Source of the DNA: Nitrososphaerota archaeon
Lineage (GTDB): Archaea > Thermoproteota > Nitrososphaeria > Nitrososphaerales > JAHFOH01
Direction of reading: 5' to 3'
NCBI GenBank assembly: GCA_023266955.1
Contig: JAHFOH010000085.1
Coordinates: 1 to 6,184 of the forward strand
Length of the DNA: 6,184 nucleotides
Shown: positions 1 through 5,042 of the stretch, piece by piece
How the letters are laid out: every line of letters starts with the position of its first letter
How positions within the stretch are numbered: the stretch's first letter is position 1
Notes under the pieces: model-generated
The model's database searches: none
What the model was told of the DNA's origin: nothing
Seen by the model: the letters and a program-made list of their open reading frames with translations, nothing else
Position numbers and translations under genes: made by a program

Positions 1-164
1 TAGGGTTCTCTAGGTCGAGCTAAAAAGTAAGATTGAAGCGCTTCGAATCCTAAAAATCGCAAAGAATCTATTGTATAGGTCTAAACAGCTAAGGTGAGGC
101 TGAGTAATTCCGAAGTCTGAATGCTGAGAAACGTCCCGTACAAGCCTCGAAGTTGAACTGCGTG

Positions 165-290
165 CTAGTGAGCTGGTCCGCCAATGAATTCTGTAAGATA
201 GGCGTACACTATCGATAGAACGATTATTCCGTTGAGTAAGATTAGTCGACTTCTTTGTTTCGATTCAAGATGGAGTTGAAGCTCTGTCAA
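165..290 (-). CDS. Doubtful 41-residue single-helix membrane protein
   Basis: The frame starts with TTG and ends in TAG. It encodes a polar, basic N-terminal half (residues 1-15, including ESKQRSR) followed by a clearly hydrophobic run at about residues 16-34 (LILLNGIIVLSIVYAYL), which would make one membrane helix with the basic end in the cytoplasm. In favour of a gene are this amphipathic layout and an AT-rich TATA-like element (309-316) about 22 bases before the start, which would give an almost leaderless transcript. Against it are the lack of ATG, the lack of a ribosome binding site, and the fact that a 41-codon open frame is common by chance. No family is recognised. It could also be a fragment of a decayed gene, since neighbouring minus-strand frames also read as plausible protein for 30-40 codons. 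Confidence 0.2.
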   Translation of the reverse strand: MTELQLHLESKQRSRLILLNGIIVLSIVYAYLTEFIGGPAH

Positions 291-451
291 GTTTTCGGCT
301 ATGTTTCATTAAATATCGGCGCCTCTTTCAGATTTAATGCGTGTGAAATCCGGCACTGGATCAAAGCATAGAAATCAATTTCATCTACATTCGGGTTCCT
401 CAGCTCGGTGGAAGGATTAGCATCTGAAGAGTCGAAACATTTTGGTCTTGG

Positions 452-459
452 TTTATAAA
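452..459 (+). promoter_or_regulatory. TATA box for the AbrB-type gene
   Basis: TTTATAAA matches the archaeal TATA-box consensus. Its centre is about 26 bases before position 482, the usual distance to an archaeal transcription start, which puts the expected start near 481-484, only about 10-13 bases before the TTG start codon at 494. That explains why no ribosome binding site is seen: the message would be nearly leaderless. The element is itself a perfect palindrome, so it could also drive minus-strand transcription toward position 430, where no convincing gene lies. Confidence 0.55.
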
Positions 460-470
460 ATGTGGAAAGT

Positions 471-482
471 AAGACGCGTCTT
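471..482. promoter_or_regulatory. 12-base perfect palindrome, candidate operator
   Basis: AAGACGCGTCTT equals its own reverse complement. It lies between the TATA box (452-459) and the start codon at 494 and covers roughly -12 to +1 of the predicted transcription start. A protein bound here would block RNA polymerase entry. Proteins of the AbrB/MazE fold bind DNA as dimers, and antitoxin members commonly repress their own promoter at palindromic sites, so self-regulation by the product of the following gene is the simplest guess. Binding itself is inference. Confidence 0.4.
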
Positions 483-493
483 GATAATCGAAC

Positions 494-721
494 TTGCCGG
501 ATCTCATAGTTGATACTACAAGACTCTCGGAGAAGGGACAGGTCGTGATACCTAAGGAGGTTAGGGCCAAGCTGGGTTTGGGCTATGGAAGCAAATTCCT
601 AATCGTGGCAACAGGGGATTCGATTGTCCTTCAAAGGGTCGAGTTTGCCAGTGAAAGATTGAAGGCTAAGGATATAATTGAAAAGGCAAGAATCATTGTT
701 CAGAGGCTCGGATTTGGGTAG
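494..721 (+). CDS. AbrB/MazE/SpoVT-family DNA-binding protein (75 aa)
   Basis: This is a small swapped-hairpin (AbrB-type) DNA-binding protein that would act as a dimer, as a transcription regulator or as the antitoxin half of a VapB-type pair. The diagnostic stretch is at residues 9-29, with TTRLSEKGQVVIPKEVRAKL followed by the GLGYGSKF turn and two strands (FLIVATGDSIVLQRV) that close the fold by about residue 49. Residues 50-75 are charged and probably helical (ASERLKAKDIIEKARIIVQRL), the position where antitoxins carry their toxin-binding tail. The start is TTG: an in-frame TAA at 485-487 rules out anything longer, and no ATG lies in the N-terminal part. A TATA box and a perfect palindrome lie just upstream. 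No PIN-domain or other toxin gene is adjacent; the next gene is convergent. The family call is firm, but the biological role (regulator or orphan antitoxin) is open. Confidence 0.88.
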   Translation: MPDLIVDTTRLSEKGQVVIPKEVRAKLGLGYGSKFLIVATGDSIVLQRVEFASERLKAKDIIEKARIIVQRLGFG

Positions 722-774
722 ACAAAAGCGACAAAATTATCGGTTGACAAATAAATTCTATTTATCGTCTCATG
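722..774. terminator. AT-rich convergent gap with weak hairpin and T tracts
   Basis: This 53-base gap separates two genes that run toward each other. It holds a hairpin at 746-769: ATAAAT (751-756) pairs with ATTTAT (760-765) across a TCT loop, and GAC/GTC extend the stem beyond a small internal bulge. Read on the minus strand, as the end of the Ig-repeat gene, it also has several T runs (TTTATTTG, AATTTTG, CTTTTG), and archaeal polymerase mainly stops at T-rich stretches. On the plus strand the motif GACAAA occurs three times (721, 730, 746). The region may terminate both genes, with better support for the minus strand. The stem is weak because nearly all its pairs are A-T. Confidence 0.4.
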
Positions 775-3198
775 CTACGGACTTGACTCTGGATAGTCAA
801 TTTCCTCGATCTCTTCGGTCGGCTCAGCTGCAGCCCTTCTGTGCCTTATTATGAGAAATCCGGTTACGGCAGCAGCGGCGCCAGCAATTACTAGGAGGAG
901 GATAGGTATGCCTTGGAATCTTCCTAGCGTTTCTAAGAATCCCAAGCCTCCAGTATCTTCAACAGTTACGGGGATTGTCATGGACGCGGGCGCATAGCCG
1001 GGCGCGCTTACACCTATCGCCAAGAGGGCGGAACCAGGAGATTGGGCGGAGTAGGTCAACTTTGCCATGCCGTTCGTGTCCGTTATTGCGGCATCGGGTG
1101 TTATGGTTCCGGAAGTTGAGGCTCCAGAAACCGTTGCACCCTCCATTGGAGCGCCATCAAGGGAAGTTTGGATAGTAAGTTCCAGTATCTGGCCCTTCTT
1201 CAAAGTCACACCTTGGCTAGGGTTTATCGTCAGCGTGGGTTTCAACGCTACTGTCTTTACGTTTGTAGATCCTGTCGTAAAGCCTGTTGCGAATGCGAAG
1301 ATACTGAATTCACCCTCGGCTGTGTTTACCTGAAGAGGCACCACGGTAAATGTTAATCCTGCTGGAATAACTGATGCGTTCGCCACTTTAGCGAACCTAC
1401 TTGCCGAAGATGAGAGGGATATTGCGAGGGGATTGGCAAGGGTTGCCGGATTGCCACTCGAATCCTGCAACTGTACAACCACACTATCGTACGTTTTACC
1501 GTTCGCCACCAGCAGCGGTGGAGAAGTATATACTGCCAATTTCGACGGGTAAGGTTCTACTGTTGTGAGTTCGTAGGAGGATGGCTCATAGCCCGTTGCT
1601 ATTGCGGTGATATCTGTCTTCCCAGCTGTTGCTGTGGAACGAAATTCAGCTAAGACGTAGGTTGCTCCTGAGGGAATTACTACTGTGCTATCGACTGTAC
1701 CAATATCAGTTTTGGACGATGAAAGAGTGACTAGGATGTCTCGAGGAGCCTTAGCAGGCGAACCTGCCACGTCCTGCAATTGGATGACTATTGATTTGTA
1801 GGCACCAGCGTCAGCGGCTAGAACGTTTGGCGTTGAGTATACAGCTAGTTTCGAAGGTACTGGCCCGCTGCTACTCATACTAGCTTGGGACTTTTGCAGA
1901 TTGTTAGCATGAGCTGTGATTTCAGTGCCTCCCGCCAGAAACGTAGTCTCGAAAGATGCTACCGCGAAATTCGCCCCAGCAGGAATCATTACGCCGCCAG
2001 GCACTCTGCCAACCTCGGTGTTTGAGGCGGAAAGTATGATATTCTGATCAGATGGAATCGAAGCGGGGAAGCCGGACTTGTTCAGAAGCTGAATCACTAC
2101 TGACTGATACTGCCCATTGTCAGGCAGAAGTGTATCTGGAGCTAGGTAGATCTGCACCCTTACCGGATCTAGGGCCTGAGGTGCCGCCGTAATGCTAGCC
2201 GACCCAGCTAAGAAGCCGGGCGATGACGCTGTGATCTCAGTCCGCCCCGTCGCCCCTGTTGCCAAGAACTTGGCGCTTGAGTGAGTTGATCCAGAAAGAA
2301 TGAGGACCGTACTGTCCACTCCACCCACAGTGGCATTTGACGAGCTAAAGGACACTATAATGTCGGATGGCGCCTTAGCGGGACGATCGTCGAATCCACG
2401 TAACTGTACGACAACCAACGATTGCTCGCCGTTTGTTGCCCGGATTACTGGGGGTGCGGCGAAAACTACTAGCTTCTCGGGGGTAGGTCCCAGGCTGGAC
2501 ATGACCGCAGAACCAGCCTCGTAACCGGAGGCTGAGGCCGTAATGGTTGTGGCGCCAGCTGCATCTGTCGCGGTAAATATAGCCGTCGTAAAGGTGGTCC
2601 CTTTGCGAATTCCTGTCTTTGGAGTAACCGAGCCGACGGCTATACGCGATGATGTGAGCGTCACGTCTACATCTGCAGGAGCTCTCGCGGGTATCCCTCT
2701 CAAATCCTGAAGTTGCACGACCACTGAGCTAGAAACGCCTCGGTCCGGAAGCAGACTTCCAGGTCCAAAGTACACGGAGAGTTTTGCTGGGGTCCCCCCC
2801 GCCAGAACAGTTGTAACCTTTAGCTGAGCAGCCCCATATCCTTCAGCTATGGCGGTTATCTCGGTAATACCTGGGGTTCTCGTCGTGTAGAACTTCGCCT
2901 TTGCGTAAAATTGTCCACGGTCTAACGCTACGAATGGTTCAATGTTGCCTACACTTGTCTTAGACGATGTGAGGGTGATGTTGACGGCGGTCCTTGGGAT
3001 GGTTGGGACACCCTGTGGATTCAGGATCTGAATTACTAAAGAGTCATACGCGCGACCGTCAGCTGGAAGTTGAGGAGGTACTGCTGCCAGTGAAATCGAT
3101 GGGGAGGAAGGCTGGTCTGCGTGAATTAGGCTAGGTAGGGTTCCGAAGACGCTAGCGAGTAGAATGAGAATTAACGCGACCGAAAGATTTGTCTTCAT
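775..3198 (-). CDS. Secreted, membrane-anchored surface protein with Ig-like (invasin-type) repeats (807 aa)
   Basis: The protein has a Sec signal peptide at residues 1-27 (basic start, hydrophobic core LSVALILILLASVFG, likely cut after LIHA). Six related repeats of 103-105 residues follow at about 33-132, 137-236, 239-340, 344-445, 447-547 and 550-650. Each has a KLAVY-like opening strand, a (P/A)(D/N)G turn, a VVVQLQD-type strand, usually PAKAP.D, then TLSSS and an ITA.A.GY ending. This resembles invasin D3/Big_1-type Ig-like domains. Residues 653-745 form a different, probably Big_1-like domain (TDTNGMAKLTYSA). A membrane helix at about 763-784, an RHRR stop-transfer signal and an acidic tail (EEIEEIDYP) end it, giving type I topology. 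There is no Cys or Trp. N-X-S/T sequons at N73, N288, N373 and N607 could be glycosylated. The ATG is supported by GAGGGTGA four bases upstream. It probably forms an extracellular rod; adhesion or a structural role beside the pilus-like machine is inferred from position. No enzyme motif is seen. Confidence 0.85.
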   Translation of the reverse strand: MKTNLSVALILILLASVFGTLPSLIHADQPSSPSISLAAVPPQLPADGRAYDSLVIQILNPQGVPTIPRTAVNITLTSSKTSVGNIEPFVALDRGQFYAKAKFYTTRTPGITEITAIAEGYGAAQLKVTTVLAGGTPAKLSVYFGPGSLLPDRGVSSSVVVQLQDLRGIPARAPADVDVTLTSSRIAVGSVTPKTGIRKGTTFTTAIFTATDAAGATTITASASGYEAGSAVMSSLGPTPEKLVVFAAPPVIRATNGEQSLVVVQLRGFDDRPAKAPSDIIVSFSSSNATVGGVDSTVLILSGSTHSSAKFLATGATGRTEITASSPGFLAGSASITAAPQALDPVRVQIYLAPDTLLPDNGQYQSVVIQLLNKSGFPASIPSDQNIILSASNTEVGRVPGGVMIPAGANFAVASFETTFLAGGTEITAHANNLQKSQASMSSSGPVPSKLAVYSTPNVLAADAGAYKSIVIQLQDVAGSPAKAPRDILVTLSSSKTDIGTVDSTVVIPSGATYVLAEFRSTATAGKTDITAIATGYEPSSYELTTVEPYPSKLAVYTSPPLLVANGKTYDSVVVQLQDSSGNPATLANPLAISLSSSASRFAKVANASVIPAGLTFTVVPLQVNTAEGEFSIFAFATGFTTGSTNVKTVALKPTLTINPSQGVTLKKGQILELTIQTSLDGAPMEGATVSGASTSGTITPDAAITDTNGMAKLTYSAQSPGSALLAIGVSAPGYAPASMTIPVTVEDTGGLGFLETLGRFQGIPILLLVIAGAAAAVTGFLIIRHRRAAAEPTEEIEEIDYPESSP
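1249..3102 (-). repeat. Six tandem Ig-like repeat units within the surface protein
   Basis: Six coding repeats of about 309-315 bases follow one another without spacers. Their opening motifs lie at residues 34 (SISLAAV), 138 (KLSVYF), 242 (KLVVFA), 346 (VRVQIY), 450 (KLAVYS) and 553 (KLAVYT). The linker (SSLGPTP, SSSGPVP) recurs between some units. Units 2, 3 and 5 keep PAxAPxD, units 1 and 4 have variants, and unit 6 has lost it (PATLANP) and is the most diverged. The units differ by many substitutions, so this is an old duplication series and not a recent expansion; at DNA level the repeats are degenerate. Confidence 0.8.
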
Positions 3199-3202
3199 AA
3201 GC

Positions 3203-3210
3203 TCACCCTC
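3203..3210 (-). promoter_or_regulatory. Ribosome binding site of the surface-protein gene
   Basis: On the minus strand the sequence reads GAGGGTGA, four bases before the ATG at 3198. GGTGA is a perfect match to the complement of the archaeal 16S rRNA 3' end, which fixes this ATG as the start. The final TGA is also the stop codon of a possible 25-codon upstream frame (3203-3280), so the site could be influenced by translation of that frame. Confidence 0.7.
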
Positions 3211-3280
3211 TGGGCGTATTCGCTGCGTAACGCACCTTGCGGCATTTACCTAGGATAATTGTTGTGAAACTCAAATCCAT
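3203..3280 (-). CDS. Possible 25-codon leader ORF before the surface-protein gene
   Basis: In the 125-base gap after the platform gene, an ATG at 3280 opens a frame of 25 codons that ends in a TGA lying inside the ribosome binding site of the next gene, four bases before its ATG. AAGGAGAT stands upstream with about 8-10 bases to the ATG, an acceptable though slightly long spacing. The peptide begins MDLSFTTIILG and continues with a basic half (KCRKVRYAAN). If the three minus-strand genes share one transcript, ribosomes finishing here would be delivered directly to the surface-protein start, so translational coupling or leader control is possible. Against it, 25 open codons occur easily by chance and the peptide has no recognised family. 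A competing reading treats the overlapping ATTTATT (3284-3290) as a TATA box, in which case this ATG would lie outside the message. Confidence 0.25.
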   Translation of the reverse strand: MDLSFTTIILGKCRKVRYAANTPRG

Positions 3281-3283
3281 AGC

Positions 3284-3290
3284 AATAAAT
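3284..3290 (-). promoter_or_regulatory. Weak TATA-like element before the surface-protein gene
   Basis: ATTTATT on the minus strand, preceded by the purine run AAAGGAG that could serve as a BRE, lies in the gap after the platform gene. It would place a transcription start near 3258-3262 and give a leader of about 60 bases, allowing the surface protein to be transcribed separately from the motor genes. The match to consensus is modest and the element overlaps the ribosome binding site of the possible leader ORF, so only one of these two readings is likely to hold. Confidence 0.25.
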
Positions 3291-3323
3291 CTCCTTTGGA
3301 TTCTCGACGCGAAGGGCGTGGGA

Positions 3324-5042
3324 TCATAGCGGTACCCCCAGGACCGATGAAGCTATGTAGACTGTAGCGAGACTTATTATAACGAGAGCACCAGCGTGTT
3401 TGAAGCCCCCTGCCAAGCTTCCCTCCCCCATCTTACCTGCTACCAACCCCATCACCCATGACTGAAATATTGAGCCTGAAAGCAGTGTTGTTGTTGCCTG
3501 GCGGACGTTCAGAGCGGCGGTGAATGTGGTGGATCCAGTTGATATTGGTGTCGTCAGGAAAAATAGCATCATGGCCGTTGTCGTAACAACCATTATGGCC
3601 CCAATGTAGGGAATGAAGATGTACGGTCGCAGCATTGATCGTCTCTCGTGCTCCGTTTGCGCTGTTTTCTCGGTGAAGTCAGCAAGACTCACGAACATTT
3701 TGGTCGAACCGCCACCCACAACCACCACTTCAAGTATGAGGAAGGCTACGATCTTCGCTATCCAACTCGTTACAGATTTCGTGAAGTTGGCCATGACTTT
3801 AGTCATTGGAATTCCCCAACTTAGTTGGCTTGAGATATTCCTCACAAATCTGGTAAGGGCACCGTAGCTTCTTCCAGAGAGCTGTTCGATGGATTTCTCG
3901 GGTGCGAGACCAGTCTTCTTTATTTCGGAGATGTCTCTAAGGAAGATTGGTAGTTTAGCCTCGATAGCCCTTCGCTGCCTAGCTTCACGGAAATTCGTGA
4001 TGGCAGCTGGTAAGACCGAAATTACGAGACCGACGCTAAGTCTAACATAGAAAGGTACTTGCAAGGGAAGAGGGATGAAAATTGCAGCTGGGATGGCTGG
4101 AACTGCCAGCAAGAAGAAGAGGTATGGTTTTGTATATGAAAACGGCTCCTTGCCTTGTATTTGGTGAAGTAAGTAGATGAATGCCATTGATATTAGAGGA
4201 ACGAAGACAGCTGAGAATAGTATGACTTGATCGAGGCTTCCGCTGCCTCCTCCTCCTGGTATTAGATTCTGGACAGCGAATAGTACGAAGAAGGATATCC
4301 CGAGGACTACGGTTGCCGTTATGTAGGCTTCGGCAAAAGTTCCAACGGTTTCAGCGGCGGCTTTCAGCTTTATGGTTCTGTAGGCGAAGACGTCCTTCAG
4401 CTTGGTCTCGAGGTAACTGATGACGTCTCCCCCAGTCCTTAGAACACCAGTGTATCCGCTTATGAATTCGGAAAAGATTTTGTTAGGATTGGATCTAGCT
4501 GCTTTATCGAGGGCGGATAAAGGATCCAAGCCACGAAGGTCAATGTCCATGAGAATACGCTTGGCTTCTCTAGCAGCTGCAGGGAAGAGGTCGATCTTAC
4601 TGAGTCTTCTCATGGTTACTAGTGGCGATATGCCTCCACCTGCTAGGACTGTAATGTATCCTATGACGTAGGGTAGTTCCTCTTTCAGGGCGTTGGATCG
4701 GCTGGACTGACTGATTTTCGGTGCGTTAATTCCGATCAGAAAAGTCAGAGGAATAGCAAGAAACGTCACCATTGAAAGTAGCATTCCCCGCGTGACTAGA
4801 AGGTAGACACCTAACCCTGTTATCCCAACAGATATGATGACAAAGAATAGGGTAATGGAGAGCAGAGATTCCGGAGAGATCGAGAGGTTGGACTTGAGTA
4901 TCTCTTCCCTAAGCGAAGGCATCGCACGACTAAGACGTCGCGCGGGCCCTCCCAGTAGCCGAAGAGTGAGGATTGTAAACCGCTCTCTGAGACTAAATTT
5001 GACTAATTGCTTGACACTGACTTGCCTCGCTAATTTCTCCAT
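3324..5042 (-). CDS. FlaJ/TadC-type membrane platform protein with two T2SS-F domains (572 aa)
   Basis: This polytopic inner platform protein of the archaellum/type IV pilus/type II secretion family anchors the motor ATPase and passes its movement to the growing pseudopilus. The length and the duplicated domain match archaeal FlaJ/TadC proteins. After a basic cytoplasmic N-terminus come two helices (about 62-84 and 88-106). The first F domain follows at about 120-255, opening with ELPYVIGYITVLAGGGISP, and ends in a helix at 243-260. A loop rich in Gly (PGGGGSG, 262-268) and helices near 274-292, 307-323 and 332-348 come next. The second F domain covers about 363-490, opening with KLPIFLRDISEIKKTGLAP. 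Helices follow near 474-497 and 549-567, the last preceded by VAGKMGEGSLAGGFKHA, a stretch characteristic of archaeal members. The ATG touches the TGA of the ATPase gene with no spacer, so the two are translated together. Archaellum and adhesive pilus or secretion roles cannot be separated here. Confidence 0.88.
   Translation of the reverse strand: MEKLARQVSVKQLVKFSLRERFTILTLRLLGGPARRLSRAMPSLREEILKSNLSISPESLLSITLFFVIISVGITGLGVYLLVTRGMLLSMVTFLAIPLTFLIGINAPKISQSSRSNALKEELPYVIGYITVLAGGGISPLVTMRRLSKIDLFPAAAREAKRILMDIDLRGLDPLSALDKAARSNPNKIFSEFISGYTGVLRTGGDVISYLETKLKDVFAYRTIKLKAAAETVGTFAEAYITATVVLGISFFVLFAVQNLIPGGGGSGSLDQVILFSAVFVPLISMAFIYLLHQIQGKEPFSYTKPYLFFLLAVPAIPAAIFIPLPLQVPFYVRLSVGLVISVLPAAITNFREARQRRAIEAKLPIFLRDISEIKKTGLAPEKSIEQLSGRSYGALTRFVRNISSQLSWGIPMTKVMANFTKSVTSWIAKIVAFLILEVVVVGGGSTKMFVSLADFTEKTAQTEHERRSMLRPYIFIPYIGAIMVVTTTAMMLFFLTTPISTGSTTFTAALNVRQATTTLLSGSIFQSWVMGLVAGKMGEGSLAGGFKHAGALVIISLATVYIASSVLGVPL

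Larger units (their letters stand above)
1..493. other. Leading intergenic region without a convincing gene
   Basis: No reading frame on either strand combines adequate length, a start codon and a ribosome binding site. Several frames stay open for 30-85 codons, mostly without ATG, GTG or TTG starts. Visible structure consists of perfect palindromes at 35-44 (GAAGCGCTTC), 209-218 (CTATCGATAG) and 471-482 (AAGACGCGTCTT), a TATA box at 452-459 serving the following gene, and an AT-rich TTAAATAT element at 309-316. One short minus-strand frame with a membrane-helix-like stretch (165-290) is listed separately. The region could be plain regulatory DNA or the remains of a decayed minus-strand gene; the sequence alone does not decide. 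Confidence 0.6.

Noticed and set aside
31..50. CTTCGAATCC resembling a tRNA T-arm
   Set aside because: No acceptor, D or anticodon arms can be fitted around it on either strand; the motif is explained by the GAAGCGCTTC palindrome.
13..264. An 84-codon open minus-strand frame
   Set aside because: It contains no ATG, GTG or TTG codon and its translation is rich in Ser and Arg, typical of a noncoding frame.
270..371. A 33-residue ATG frame on the plus strand
   Set aside because: There is no ribosome binding site or promoter, it overlaps the equally weak minus-strand candidate, and this length is expected by chance.
400..507. A 35-residue ATG frame on the minus strand overlapping the start of the AbrB-type gene
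   Set aside because: It has no ribosome binding site, no recognisable domain, and is antisense to the promoter and first codons of a well-supported gene.
975..2524. Plus-strand open frames at 975-1175, 1067-1333, 1168-1356 and 2300-2524
   Set aside because: They lie antisense inside the well-supported Ig-repeat gene, overlap each other, and show no domain, signal or ribosome binding site.
1249..3102. Regular repeat spacing as a CRISPR or satellite array
   Set aside because: The periodicity of about 309-315 bases is in frame, degenerate at DNA level and conserved at protein level, so it reflects Ig-like domain duplication.
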